From: Lederbergia citri
Lineage (GTDB): Bacteria; Bacillota; Bacilli; Bacillales; Bacillaceae_C
Length of the DNA stretch: 64,000 bases
NCBI RefSeq assembly: GCF_018343625.1
Contig: NZ_JAGYPG010000002.1
Span: forward strand, 477,280 to 541,279
Direction of reading: 5' to 3'
A program made the translations under genes and the position numbers. The notes beneath the pieces are model-generated. The model ran no database searches. It had not been told where the DNA came from and worked only from the letters and a program-made list of their open reading frames with translations. This document shows positions 8,804 through 18,337 of this stretch, in pieces (within the stretch, counting starts at the first letter, position 1; every line of letters starts with the position of its first letter).

Positions 8804-9310
8804 TTAAAAGATAAGTTCAAACCTTTTTTGTTCTATTAAGTCTTTTACAATTTCAGCTGGATTTTTGTTATTTGTATCATATAAAAATGGCTCATTAAAT
8901 GGCTCGTTTTCCAACTGATTCAGTAAAAATAGCGAACGATCAATCATATATGTATCCCCGCGTTTTGTAATGCGTTCGACCAACGTTTCCTTGTCCGCAC
9001 GAAGAACAACATATTTAAACGTTATGTCCAAATGGGAAAAATATGTGCAAAACCACTCTAATTCATCCTCCACAACAAAGTCAATCACGACGTTAAGCTT
9101 ATGCTGCAAAAGATTTTTCGTCACATCGACAAGGTTTTTCCAAGCAATCCACAATCGTTCCTCCCACGGAAGCATCGAATGATCATCATAAAAATGCAAA
9201 AGATGATCTCCTTCTACTAGAGCGCATTTTGGAACAAGCTTTGCGACTTCCTTTGCAACTGTAGACTTCCCAACTCCGCAAGGGCCGGAAATGATGTAAA
9301 TGTATTGCAT
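8804..9310 (-). CDS. P-loop nucleoside/nucleotide kinase-like protein (AAA family ATPase)
   Basis: 168 residues. The Walker A motif [20 protein letters not shown] sits at the extreme N-terminus (6-25), followed by a VEGDHLLHF acidic element near residue 35 and a REA-type basic segment ([20 protein letters not shown]) that resembles the lid of small kinases such as shikimate or gluconate kinase relatives. The substrate is unknown. The ATG follows GAAGGAGA. It lies 17 bp upstream of pgcA on the same strand and is likely cotranscribed, but I infer no pathway link. Confidence 0.75.
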   Translation of the reverse strand: MQYIYIISGPCGVGKSTVAKEVAKLVPKCALVEGDHLLHFYDDHSMLPWEERLWIAWKNLVDVTKNLLQHKLNVVIDFVVEDELEWFCTYFSHLDITFKYVVLRADKETLVERITKRGDTYMIDRSLFLLNQLENEPFNEPFLYDTNNKNPAEIVKDLIEQKRFELIF

Positions 9311-9494
9311 TTTTTGTCTCCTTCAGAGAGTGATAGGATATAAGCACAATATCGATTATACCATGTAATATTTATGTTTGTTGTCGTATCTTGTTTTGTT
9401 AATAGAACATGTTCTCCTACAAAAAATAAAAGGTTTATCTCAAAACACATCGAATATTCACAAATACGACCATATGATTGGAGTGAAAGGTAAG

Positions 9495-10373
9495 ATGTCA
9501 AAGGTTCTAAAATTTCCAATCCATACTCCGATTGAATTCATTTCCGGCGGACATTTCATTTCTGAAAAACCATGGATCCATACGAAACGAAATATTGATA
9601 GTTTTGAAGTGATCATAGGTACAAATAAAACTCTTTATATAGAGCAAAACGGAATAAAATATGAAGTAAATCCAGGGGATGTCCTCGTTATCCTCCCTCA
9701 TGTAGAGCATAAAGGTTATGCGCTGGGGGAAGAAAATTTATCTTTTTACTGGTTCCACTTTTACTGTCCCGGGTATTATGAGATCATCGATGAAGCGACG
9801 ATGAAGAAGGAAATATCCATCAAATCACTAATAGAAAAAGAACACGAATCCGAAACATTTATTTATTTGCCTATTTTTTATTCTCCTAATAGCATTGAAC
9901 GAATAAATATTATGTTCAGCCAGTTATTACATATTTATCAATCAAACTATTATACAAATCACAGCGGTCATTATATGGCATCACTTATTCTTATTGAGCT
10001 AACCGAGCAAGCAATCAATCAGCATTCCACCGGAGACAAGAATTTAAATTCATTGCTCGAATGGACAAGAATTCATGCGCTTGAAAACATCACCGTAACA
10101 TCTATTGCCCAAAAATTTTGCTACAATCGTGAATATTTATCTCGCTACTTTAAGAAAAAAACCGGTATGACTCTTATTGAATATATTCACCATATTAAAA
10201 TATCAAAAGCAAAAGATTACCTCACAAGTACGAACGATAGTATAAAAGAAATTGCATACGGAGTCGGCTTTCAAGATGAAAAATATTTTATGAAACTATT
10301 TAAAAAGTACGAAAGAATGACGCCTACTGAATACAGAACATCGTATTTTCGTACAAAAATGAATAACCATTAA
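9495..10373 (+). CDS. AraC-family transcriptional regulator with cupin sensor
   Basis: About 292 residues from the ATG at 9495; frames reach upstream to 9378 without a ribosome site. Residues about 30-110 look like an AraC-type cupin (YIEQNGIKYEVNPGDVLVIL, then PHVEHKGYAL). The C-terminal ~100 residues hold two helix-turn-helix motifs: ITVTSIAQKFCYNREYLSRY and DSIKEIAYGVGFQDEKYFMK, ending in the family MTPTEYR. It converges on the GH127 gene, sharing a bidirectional terminator. Paired GTGGAC direct repeats 21 bp apart, just upstream of the SBP promoter at 15.6 kb, are plausible binding sites, so I infer it activates the 10.4-15.5 kb operon. Confidence 0.88.
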   Translation: MSKVLKFPIHTPIEFISGGHFISEKPWIHTKRNIDSFEVIIGTNKTLYIEQNGIKYEVNPGDVLVILPHVEHKGYALGEENLSFYWFHFYCPGYYEIIDEATMKKEISIKSLIEKEHESETFIYLPIFYSPNSIERINIMFSQLLHIYQSNYYTNHSGHYMASLILIELTEQAINQHSTGDKNLNSLLEWTRIHALENITVTSIAQKFCYNREYLSRYFKKKTGMTLIEYIHHIKISKAKDYLTSTNDSIKEIAYGVGFQDEKYFMKLFKKYERMTPTEYRTSYFRTKMNNH

Positions 10374-10417
10374 AAAAGGAGTATGGCGCTAGGGGGTTAA
10401 GCGCCTACTCCTTTTTT
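10372..10417. terminator. bidirectional terminator between AraC regulator and GH127 gene
   Basis: AAAAAAGGAGTA and TACTCCTTTTTT arms with an inner GCGC/GCGC pair. A run of A on one side and T on the other serves both convergent genes. Confidence 0.85.
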
Positions 10418-10420
10418 ACT

Positions 10421-12376
10421 CTATTCTTCCCTAATCCAGACAATCATTTCTCCCGGCTCTCGATTGCTCCAAGCAAAGTAAGGAATGGCCTTCACCTCGA
10501 CTGGAGCCTTGACGTTATGAGAGGTAAAATATAATTGTTCACTATCGGATGGATTAATTTTAAACCCTTCCGCTTTTATGACAGATACACCTTCTAAAAG
10601 ACTCTCTTCAAATTTTACAGACATATTTGAATCCGATGGCAAACTAATGGATTGAAGATTTTCTCCATTGTCGACTTCTTCAATACAATAAACAATCGGC
10701 CCGCGTTGTAAAGCTAATTTTCCAATATTTTCTCTAACATTTGGATTTGCTCTTACAATTTCAACAGGCATTGGAAGGATTAATTCAATGTGATCATCCT
10801 GCTTCCAAACGCGAGTTATTTTAGCATATCCTTTTTCCAAAATGGATGAAAGATCAACAACCTCATTATTCACTTTCAGCTTCGGCTCTTTACACCAACT
10901 AGGCAATCTAAGCGCTAATGTAAACTCCTGTTCTTCATCAACTGATAATGCTATATTTACCTTTTCATCCCAAGGATATTCTGTCTTTTGCTCAATCCCG
11001 ACATGTAATCCATCCATCTCAACCTTCGTATTTCCTCCAACAAATTGATGAATAAATATTTCTTTATTGCTCTTATTATATGAATAAATATATTGGCCTA
11101 AAGACGCGATTAATCGGGCTAAGTTAGGCGGACAGCATGCACAACCGAACCAAGGTTGTCTCGTATACTTAACTGAACTCATATCATTACGATGGTCTAC
11201 TGTGGAAGGCCATACCTCTAGAGGATTTACATAAAAATAGCTCTTCCCATCTAACGACATCCCACTTAAGATACCATTATATAAAGCTCGTTCAATTATT
11301 TCCGCATAATCCCTGTTTTCTTCAATTTGCAGCATGCGGTCTGCCCAGAATACTAGTGCAATAGATGCGCAAGTTTCCGTATAAGCCCGATTATTCGGCA
11401 AATCGTAATTGACGGTAAACGATTCTCGATATTGCGACGAACCAATCCCTCCTGTAATATACATTTTTTTCTGCGTGACATTTTCCCATAATGCCTTGCA
11501 CGCGTCTATTAAACTTTCATCCCCTATTTCAACCGCCAGATCAACCATACCGCTATATAAATAAACAGCTCTCACTGAATGGCCAACTGCTTCCGTTTGT
11601 TCTCTTACAGGCAAATGAGCCTGGGAGTAGCTCTTATTATGAAACTTTTCTCCTCTTCCACTTTCTTTTCTCCGTTCCGCTTCTATATCGTAATAATGTG
11701 GTTCAGCCCCTCTTTCATCTATAAAGAACCTGCACAATTCTAAATGCTTTTTATTCCCGGTAACTTTGTATAATTTCATTAGCGCTAGCTCTATTTCTGG
11801 GTGGCCTGGATATCCCCTTTTCTTCCCTGCCTCAGGTCCTAGCACTGAATCAATATGGTCGACTAATTTACAAACAATATCTATTATTTTTCGTTTTCCA
11901 GTCGCATGAAAATAAGCAACAGCAGCCTCTATTAAATGGCCAGCACAGTATAATTCATGATCGTCCCGCAGGTTTGTCCACTTTCTTTCAGGATGCGCCA
12001 CTATAAAATACGTATTTAAATAACCATCTTCTTGTTGCGCACGCCCTATTAAATCAATTACATCATCTGCAATCTTCTCTAAACTTTCATCCTTGCCAAT
12101 CGCTAAACTATGTCCGACCGCTTCTAACCATTTTGCTAAATCACTGTCTTGAAAAACCATTCCATAATATTCACCATTTGATTCGCCTGCCGCGATTCGA
12201 AAATTTTCTATCGTGTGGCTCGGCTCGGCCCCAGGGATGGCATCATTTAAAGCAGCCCATTGATAAGGAATGACCGTTTCTTTAATTAATTTCTGTCTTT
12301 TTGACCAAAACGAGTCATCAATAATTACATCCTTCAAATCAACATTTTCCAAGCTTTTCAACCTTACTTTTTCCAA
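10421..12376 (-). CDS. GH127 beta-L-arabinofuranosidase (DUF1680 family)
   Basis: 651 residues, full length for GH127, no signal peptide, so cytoplasmic. Family landmarks are GRAQQEDGYLNTYF (~90-105), the acid/base region TGGIGSSQYRESF, the Zn-ligand segment AYTETCASIALVFW and the cysteine pair WFGCACCPPNLARL. In Bifidobacterium HypBA1 the zinc is held by Glu338, Cys340, Cys417 and Cys418, and Cys417 is the nucleophile; the ETC and CCPPN positions match. The start is TTG after AAAGGAGG. It is the last gene of an ABC operon, so it should hydrolyse imported beta-arabinofuranosyl oligosaccharides, as in plant extensins and arabinogalactan proteins. The linkage is inferred from family. Confidence 0.9.
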   Translation of the reverse strand: MEKVRLKSLENVDLKDVIIDDSFWSKRQKLIKETVIPYQWAALNDAIPGAEPSHTIENFRIAAGESNGEYYGMVFQDSDLAKWLEAVGHSLAIGKDESLEKIADDVIDLIGRAQQEDGYLNTYFIVAHPERKWTNLRDDHELYCAGHLIEAAVAYFHATGKRKIIDIVCKLVDHIDSVLGPEAGKKRGYPGHPEIELALMKLYKVTGNKKHLELCRFFIDERGAEPHYYDIEAERRKESGRGEKFHNKSYSQAHLPVREQTEAVGHSVRAVYLYSGMVDLAVEIGDESLIDACKALWENVTQKKMYITGGIGSSQYRESFTVNYDLPNNRAYTETCASIALVFWADRMLQIEENRDYAEIIERALYNGILSGMSLDGKSYFYVNPLEVWPSTVDHRNDMSSVKYTRQPWFGCACCPPNLARLIASLGQYIYSYNKSNKEIFIHQFVGGNTKVEMDGLHVGIEQKTEYPWDEKVNIALSVDEEQEFTLALRLPSWCKEPKLKVNNEVVDLSSILEKGYAKITRVWKQDDHIELILPMPVEIVRANPNVRENIGKLALQRGPIVYCIEEVDNGENLQSISLPSDSNMSVKFEESLLEGVSVIKAEGFKINPSDSEQLYFTSHNVKAPVEVKAIPYFAWSNREPGEMIVWIREE

Positions 12377-12390
12377 CTACATTACCTCCT

Positions 12391-13287
12391 TTATTCTCCT
12401 TTAATTCCCGATAATGTAACACCTTTTATAAAAGCATCCTGTGCTAGTAAAAAAACAATAATCACAGGTAAAACACTAATAACAGTTCCTGCCATCAACA
12501 CTGGCCAGTCAGTTGAATACATACCTTGCATTGATGCTAGCCCTAAAGGCAGGGTCATTTTACTTTGCGTATTGATGTATATAAGTGGACTGAAAAAGTC
12601 ATTCCACGTTCCCATGAAAACAAATATCCCTAATGTTGCCATAGCAGGCATCGTCAATGGCACGAAAATTCTCCAATAAATTCCGAACGGGGTGCAGCCA
12701 TCAATTTTGGCTGCATCCTCCAACGATTTTGGAATGGTTAGAAAAAATTGCCTCATTAAAAATGTTCCGAAGGCGCTAACTAATCCCGGCAAAATAAGAG
12801 CGGCATGTGTATCTACTAAACCGTAAAATCGCATAATCACAAAGTTCGGAATCATCGTCACTTGCATAGGAATCATCAAAGTAGCTAAGTACAATCCGAA
12901 AATTAAATCCCTAAATTTAAAATGTAATCTAGCAAATACATAACCTGCCATCGAACTCGTCAGTAGCTGGGAAACAACAACGATCCCCGTCACTTTTAAA
13001 CTATTAAGAAAATACGTCATAAAGGGAAATCGATCGGATATTTTTAAATAGTTATCGAAGCGTAATGATTCACCCATTAGTGTCGGAGGAAAGACGAATA
13101 CTTCACTCAACTGCTTTAATGACGTACTTACCATCCATACAAACGGAAACAGCATGGTAACCGCTCCGATAGTAAGGAATATGTGAGCGATTATTTTTTT
13201 GATACTAACTTTCTTTTTTCTTCTATGAGGAATCACCTTTACATTTTCAACGTCTATATTACTAGTATTTATAGCCAATTTACTCAC
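12391..13287 (-). CDS. carbohydrate ABC transporter permease, MalG type
   Basis: 298 residues with six membrane helices. It has the MalG N-terminal pattern (IFLTIGAVTMLFPFVWMVS, then TSLKQ) and the EAA-loop SLEDAAKIDGCTPFGIYWRI followed by FVPLTMP. It ends in IKGVTLSGIKG, the typical C-terminus of this subfamily. The start is GTG after GGAGG. It lies between the MalF-type permease and the GH127 gene with 14-18 bp gaps, so they form one operon. It likely imports the GH127 substrate. Confidence 0.92.
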   Translation of the reverse strand: MSKLAINTSNIDVENVKVIPHRRKKKVSIKKIIAHIFLTIGAVTMLFPFVWMVSTSLKQLSEVFVFPPTLMGESLRFDNYLKISDRFPFMTYFLNSLKVTGIVVVSQLLTSSMAGYVFARLHFKFRDLIFGLYLATLMIPMQVTMIPNFVIMRFYGLVDTHAALILPGLVSAFGTFLMRQFFLTIPKSLEDAAKIDGCTPFGIYWRIFVPLTMPAMATLGIFVFMGTWNDFFSPLIYINTQSKMTLPLGLASMQGMYSTDWPVLMAGTVISVLPVIIVFLLAQDAFIKGVTLSGIKGE

Positions 13288-13304
13288 GGATGCACCTCCT
13301 TCTC

Positions 13305-14186
13305 CTAAACTTCTCCTCTTTTCTTCTGCAGTGAAAATTGTATAACTGTAAAGGTGAGGACTAGAAAGAATAAAATATATGCCATCGCACTCGCATAGCC
13401 CATTTTGAAATATTGAAAACCGTTTTGATATAAGTAATGGACGAGGACCGATGTGGAGCGAGCCGGCCCCCCTTGTGTCATTAAGAAAACAGCATCGAAT
13501 ACTTGAAATGACCCAATAATCGCCATGACTGTAACAAAAAAGGTAGTCGGTCTTAATAAAGGAACGGTTATATAAAGAAACTTTTTAAACCATGTTGCAC
13601 CATCCATATCGGCCGCTTCATAATAGTTTTCTGAAATACCTTGGATGCCCGCAAGAAAAATAAGCATATTGAATCCTAAGCCCTTCCAAATGCTCGTAAT
13701 CATAACAGCAGGCATTGCCCATTTCGTGTCACTCAGCCAGCTTGGACCATCAATTCCAAAAAGGCTAAGTATATAGTTCAACAAACCGTATTCAGGGTTA
13801 TAGATCCACTGCCATACGACAGCAACCGCAACCATAGAAGAGATGACTGGAAGAAAATAGGCAGCTCGATAAAATTTTATAAATCGTATTTTTTGATTTA
13901 AAGCGACTGCTAAAAAGAGTGAAATGATAATCCCAATAGGTACTGTCACAACTGTAAAATAAATCGTATTCCAAAATACTTTTATAAAAGTTTCATCTTG
14001 AAAAAGATTAATATAATTTTCAAATCCTACCCATTTGATTGGAGTAAGTAGATCCCAACTCGTAAAGCTTAGTAAAAAAGAGGCGATGACAGGGAAAAGA
14101 ACAAATATTAGAAATCCTAAAATGCTAGGCAATAATAAGATAAATGCCCACGGACCATCCCTATATAATAATGATGTCTTGTTCAA
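13305..14186 (-). CDS. carbohydrate ABC transporter permease, MalF type
   Basis: About 293 residues and six helices. I use the TTG at 14186 because AGGAGG is 6 bases upstream; the in-frame ATG at 14201 overlaps that site. The EAA loop reads SENYYEAADMDGATWFKKFL and then YITVPLLRP. A large external segment after the third helix (SWLSDTKWAMPAVM) is typical. It is the partner of the 12391 permease and of the lipoprotein encoded just upstream. No ATPase is encoded in the operon. Confidence 0.92.
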   Translation of the reverse strand: MNKTSLLYRDGPWAFILLLPSILGFLIFVLFPVIASFLLSFTSWDLLTPIKWVGFENYINLFQDETFIKVFWNTIYFTVVTVPIGIIISLFLAVALNQKIRFIKFYRAAYFLPVISSMVAVAVVWQWIYNPEYGLLNYILSLFGIDGPSWLSDTKWAMPAVMITSIWKGLGFNMLIFLAGIQGISENYYEAADMDGATWFKKFLYITVPLLRPTTFFVTVMAIIGSFQVFDAVFLMTQGGPARSTSVLVHYLYQNGFQYFKMGYASAMAYILFFLVLTFTVIQFSLQKKRGEV

Positions 14187-14216
14187 ACTCTCCCTCCTCA
14201 TATGAATAATAGTGGA

Positions 14217-15521
14217 TTATTTTGCTAATTCTTTATTAACTCTGTCTTCAATACTCGTAAGAACAGAATCTGCAGGCTGACCGTCATACCAGAATTTGTC
14301 CAATTCCTCTACCATGATGTCACGGACTTCTATCTTCTCGTTTATCGCGAATGGGTCAACCGTCGCGTCTTGAAAATATGGAACTAATTCCTTAAATCCA
14401 TCAGGATGCACAGACTCATTAAACCATCTAGTAATACCATCTTCGCTATAAAGTGATACTCTATTAGGCATCCAGAGTCCTTCACTAATTAAGTCAATTT
14501 GATATTCTTCAGAAGATAGAAAACGGATAAACTCCCACGCTTCCTCTGGATGCTTTGTTTTTGCAGCTGCTGAGTGGACATGAGCCTGACCAGTCGTAAC
14601 GGCTTTTTCAAATTTTGGAAGTGCTGCTACTCCAACTGGAAAATCCATTTTACTTAATTCCTGCAAAGCCCACGATCCATCGACTAACATAGCAATTTTT
14701 CCAGTTTGTAGCATTTGCGATGCGCTCATTCCAGACTCTTCCAGTAACTTAGCCTCTGGACTTAACCCATTTTTCTTAAGGGATAGTATTGATTCCAGCA
14801 CCTTCTTCGTCTCGTTTGAATTAATTTTTGTTTCAGAATAATCGTCGTTAAAGATGACACCACTATTTTCCATTACCGCCATAACTGTATTGGCAAAATT
14901 TTCAAATCCATATGCTCCAAATTGAGATACTTTATCTCCCTCTTTTTTCGTTAGCTTATTAGCAGCTTCCTCAAATTCTTCCCATGTCCATGCCTTGCTA
15001 GGATCACTTGGAGGGTAAGGAACCCCTGCTTCATCGAATATATTTTTGTTGTAATAAAGAACTGGAGAAACGGTACAGCTACTGACACCGTAAACGCTTC
15101 CATTAATCTGCATAATCCCTGCAGAAGACGGAATAAAATCGTCGATGCTTAAATCATTTTCGAAGTACGTTGTTAAATCTAGCAATACACCACGTTTTTG
15201 AAATGAACGATAATCTGCTGAACCTAAGAAGAAAACATCTGGAGGGGCATCACCTGCCATCATCGTTAGCAGCTTTGATGCATACTGATCGCCAGGAACA
15301 GGTGTATATTCTACTTTAATATTGGGGTGATCCTGCTCGAATTTCTGTATACCTTTTTTAACACTTTCTGTTTCTAACGGACTAGCTTCCCACCCCATAA
15401 ATTTCAGTGTCACTACACCGTCTTTACCGCCATCCGTTGAAGAATCCTTACTCGCACAACCAGTCAGTACTAGAGAAAAAATCATGATGGTTACAAGAAA
15501 AAGAGCCAATCGACTTTTCAT
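14217..15521 (-). CDS. extracellular sugar-binding lipoprotein
   Basis: 434 residues. The lipoprotein signal is MKSRLALFLVTIMIFSLVL followed by lipobox LTGC. The ATG at 15521 has GAAGG upstream; a possible ATG at 15563 would precede the signal peptide and lacks a site. Family 1 solute-binding features are DVFFLGSADYRSFQKRGVLL, KIAMLVDGSWALQELS and a C-terminal WYDGQPADSVL. It is first in the operon SBP-MalF-MalG-GH127. A promoter with 17-bp spacing and paired GTGGAC repeats lies about 80-130 bp upstream. Confidence 0.9.
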   Translation of the reverse strand: MKSRLALFLVTIMIFSLVLTGCASKDSSTDGGKDGVVTLKFMGWEASPLETESVKKGIQKFEQDHPNIKVEYTPVPGDQYASKLLTMMAGDAPPDVFFLGSADYRSFQKRGVLLDLTTYFENDLSIDDFIPSSAGIMQINGSVYGVSSCTVSPVLYYNKNIFDEAGVPYPPSDPSKAWTWEEFEEAANKLTKKEGDKVSQFGAYGFENFANTVMAVMENSGVIFNDDYSETKINSNETKKVLESILSLKKNGLSPEAKLLEESGMSASQMLQTGKIAMLVDGSWALQELSKMDFPVGVAALPKFEKAVTTGQAHVHSAAAKTKHPEEAWEFIRFLSSEEYQIDLISEGLWMPNRVSLYSEDGITRWFNESVHPDGFKELVPYFQDATVDPFAINEKIEVRDIMVEELDKFWYDGQPADSVLTSIEDRVNKELAK

Positions 15522-15598
15522 TTTTCCTTCCCCCGTTTGCTTAAATTTTTCTTTCTCCTTCAACCTCTAGTTGATATCGCGCTTAATTGTTGGGTATT

Positions 15599-15653
15599 AT
15601 CTTATCACCCTCTATTTTCCTTGTCAGTGGACTAAAAAAAACAATAGGTGGAC
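15599..15653 (-). promoter_or_regulatory. sigma-A-type promoter with two AraC-like direct repeats
   Basis: On the minus strand CTGACA (15622-15627) and TAAGAT (15599-15604) are 17 bp apart. GTCCAC occurs twice, at 15627-15632 (abutting the -35) and 15648-15653, exactly 21 bp apart, which is two helical turns. That layout is typical of class II activation by AraC-family proteins. The linked AraC gene at 9.5 kb is the obvious candidate. Confidence 0.55.
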
Positions 15654-15804
15654 AAAAATGACTATCGTTAATTAATCGACATTTATTCAATTAAGTGTTT
15701 TTTTACGACATGCGAATTTCCAAAATTGCTTATTTACATAATTGCTATGCTTGTTTTGCTACACAGCTAGATGACCACCATCATCGAATACATCTGTAAA
15801 TAAA

Positions 15805-15838
15805 TAAAACTCGAATTCGTATTGAAATTCGAGTTTAT
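15805..15838 (-). terminator. terminator after GxGYxYP gene
   Basis: Arms AAACTCGAATT (15807-15817) and AATTCGAGTTT (15825-15835). Reading minus, TTTTATTTATTT follows. The remainder of 15522-15804 contains the promoter region described above and nothing else I can support. Confidence 0.75.
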
Positions 15839-15875
15839 AAGTTGTAAAAACTAGTATTCTCTTTTATTTTGGAAG

Positions 15876-17918
15876 CTATTTTTTAGGCAATCCATTCGCC
15901 TCACGAACGAGATCAAAATATTGATCTCCACGCACAACTTCAAATTCAGGACCAAGAGACTTGGCTATTTCTTCAATATTAGATGGATTTATGCCCCAAG
16001 CTAGCATACCCATTGCTATAAATAGCGGGGACTCGCCATCCCATTTTGAAGTCGCCTTTGCTATTTCCTCTTTTGCTTGTCCAACACTACTTGAGGAAAG
16101 TAAGATGGATTGTGGTAATTTACCATTTAAAATAGAAGTTTCCGTATAATTATCCCAGCCAATAAACAATCCTTTGGGATTTACATAATCTATATAATTC
16201 TGTGCCTTTGATTCGGATAATAGAACATCTTTACCATCTACACGATTTAGTGCATAAATAATGTCCATACCTGTTTTCTTCATGTACTTTCCTGTTTGCT
16301 TTGCATACAAATAGAAAGTGTCGTCTGGCCAAGGTGTAGGATAAATATACCCAGCACCGGAAGGGCCTGCAACTAATAGATCATTCTCTGTAGCAGTCTG
16401 TTGATAGTATCCTAAAATGGAAGGAGCTACATCATAGAGAAGAGGACTTGTTGTCCAGTTAATAGGGACACTTCCTCTTCGTTCGTTATCCCATAAAAAT
16501 CTCATATGATGCTGGTTGTATTGTAAATTATCACCTTCACCAAGTGTAAAAGTAATATAAATTTTATTACTTAATTTTGGAGCTTTTAATGGTTTTTGTT
16601 TAACAATTTTCCCTTTAGCACCGGAAAATACAGTCATATTATTAAACCAATCAGCTGCTAGCACATAAACCCCATACTTGGATACAATTTCCGTTCCGCT
16701 AAACTCACCAGCAACATCATTTCCGAACCATCCTAAATAAGGGGTGTTTGGTTCAACATCAGATAATATTTTCTCAAATAATTCCTTTTCTGCTGGAATA
16801 TTTGATTCGAGCCAAAATGCCATTGCACGGTTTGCTATCGCATAATCTCTTAAAAACCCATACGGCTCTTTTTGTCCAGACGCTAAAGGCTGTTCATTCG
16901 ATACTGATACTTTAAACTGATTCCACATATCAAGGGAAACGACTAACTCTTGAGTATTCGCAGGAGGAGAGAATTTATATACAAAGTAGCTGCCTCCGTC
17001 TGCCCATCTATGACCATCGAATCGCTCGTCTGAATTCGATCCATCCCGGTCATAAAGATAAGATTGTTCCCCTTCCGTTCCAGGTATAAATTGAGCAATG
17101 ATTTGTCCATCCGCTTTTACCGTTACCTCATGCACAGCTGGTCCCCATCCATCAGCCGGAAAAGCATCTTGGAAACGAAGATAAACCGCTTCCTTTCCTA
17201 AATATTCCGACAAATCAAGATTATATACATCGCGGTTAGAACTATCTCTTATCTCTTCTGCTTTAAGAATTGTTTTAAAGGAGTCAAAATTATTCTCTGG
17301 TAGAGGTATATTTTTGGTTGGATCCAAACCAATTAGCATACGGTGAGTCGTTTTCGACCAAAGATTATCATACTGCCATTGATAGGCTTCTAATTTATCT
17401 TTGAATTTCCCTCTGAAATCTTCAATCACTTTGAATTTGTAAGGTTTTGCAGAAAGCTTTTCAGCTAGCTCTGGACTTGCTACAACCGCATTTTTTAAAC
17501 CTGCCAAAGTAGTAGCAACATTTATGGAATCGGGAACCTCCGGATCATAAATTACTATCCCCGACACTTCAATTTTATACTTCAATAAAAGATCCCAAGG
17601 TTTTTCAACCATTGTATAAGGAACTTTCAATTCATTTAACCAAGTAAATTTTCCTTCACCAAATTTATCTTCATATAGATAAATTCGAGGTTGTTCACGA
17701 TTCACATTTCCTTGCAATGAAGCAAAAAGAATCTTCTCTTCGCCAGAATTTTTTTGTATGTCAATAACATCAAGATGTTTTGGTTTTGCGAATGTAGGTA
17801 ATGCCTGATCAGTTGGCCATTTAACCTTTCCTTTTGAACTTGGACTTTGTGCGTAAATAGTACTTCCTGAAAACACTAAAAATAATGTTAAACTGATCAA
17901 AAATAGTTTACGGATCAT
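15876..17918 (-). CDS. secreted GxGYxYP-domain protein (putative glycoside hydrolase)
   Basis: 680 residues from the ATG at 17918, which has AAGGAGG at ideal distance. The N-terminus is a signal peptide (MIRKLFLISLTLFLVFSG, cleavage near IYA-QS), so it is exported. The family name motif GxGYxYP is present in VAGPSGAGYIYPTPWPDD in the last third. An N-terminal half matches the GxGYxYP N-terminal domain style (FASLQGNVNREQPRIYLYED). A jellyroll-like insert (~265-370) with YLRFQDAFPADGWGP and VVSLDMWNQFKVSVSN could be a carbohydrate-binding region. Members sit in glycan loci and are predicted hydrolases without a proven reaction. It has a cre-like site and an inverted repeat upstream and a GntR/LacI-type regulator behind it. 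Confidence 0.82.
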   Translation of the reverse strand: MIRKLFLISLTLFLVFSGSTIYAQSPSSKGKVKWPTDQALPTFAKPKHLDVIDIQKNSGEEKILFASLQGNVNREQPRIYLYEDKFGEGKFTWLNELKVPYTMVEKPWDLLLKYKIEVSGIVIYDPEVPDSINVATTLAGLKNAVVASPELAEKLSAKPYKFKVIEDFRGKFKDKLEAYQWQYDNLWSKTTHRMLIGLDPTKNIPLPENNFDSFKTILKAEEIRDSSNRDVYNLDLSEYLGKEAVYLRFQDAFPADGWGPAVHEVTVKADGQIIAQFIPGTEGEQSYLYDRDGSNSDERFDGHRWADGGSYFVYKFSPPANTQELVVSLDMWNQFKVSVSNEQPLASGQKEPYGFLRDYAIANRAMAFWLESNIPAEKELFEKILSDVEPNTPYLGWFGNDVAGEFSGTEIVSKYGVYVLAADWFNNMTVFSGAKGKIVKQKPLKAPKLSNKIYITFTLGEGDNLQYNQHHMRFLWDNERRGSVPINWTTSPLLYDVAPSILGYYQQTATENDLLVAGPSGAGYIYPTPWPDDTFYLYAKQTGKYMKKTGMDIIYALNRVDGKDVLLSESKAQNYIDYVNPKGLFIGWDNYTETSILNGKLPQSILLSSSSVGQAKEEIAKATSKWDGESPLFIAMGMLAWGINPSNIEEIAKSLGPEFEVVRGDQYFDLVREANGLPKK

Positions 17919-18032
17919 TTTATCCTCCTTCATTCTGATTAGTTTGGGGACTGGAAGACTTTGCAACATTACCTTTTTCTTCATTGATATGAATGTAAAA
18001 TAACACCTCCCTTATAATACTGACGAAATATA

Positions 18033-18120
18033 TATCAAGGAATTCCTAGAATCCCTTTGATAAAAAAATATTATTCTATTATGTTTTAATATTATGGACT
18101 CTAAAATGAAGGCGCTTTAA
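18033..18120 (-). promoter_or_regulatory. control region of GxGYxYP gene: inverted repeat and cre-like site
   Basis: TATCAAGG (from 18033) faces a CCC-TTTGATA arm ending at 18062. TTGATA on the minus strand at 18033-18038 could be the -35, with TATAAG as -10 after 16 bp, so a repressor there would block the promoter. TGAAGGCGCTTTAA (18107-18120) differs from the CcpA consensus by little. The rest of 17919-18220 is AT-rich with no gene. Confidence 0.45.
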
Positions 18121-18220
18121 TTTTATATAGTATGTTAATGAATGTTGGAATATAAGCGGAGTATGTCTTAATGTCTTATATAATATATCATTATATCATT
18201 ATAGTTAATGGTGTCAATAA

Positions 18221-18248
18221 AAAAACCCCTTCAATAGATTGATGGGGA
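18221..18248 (-). terminator. terminator of GntR/LacI regulator gene
   Basis: CCCCTTCAAT and ATTGATGGGG arms with a two-base loop region; seven T follow on the minus strand. It lies 90 bp downstream of the regulator stop. Confidence 0.7.
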
Positions 18249-18337
18249 TATTAAACAATCGCCATGGAGGCTCTCCGCACTGCTAGGAGAAACAGAGCAC
18301 TCTTTGGTAATTCAACAACCAAATTTTGTATTACTTT

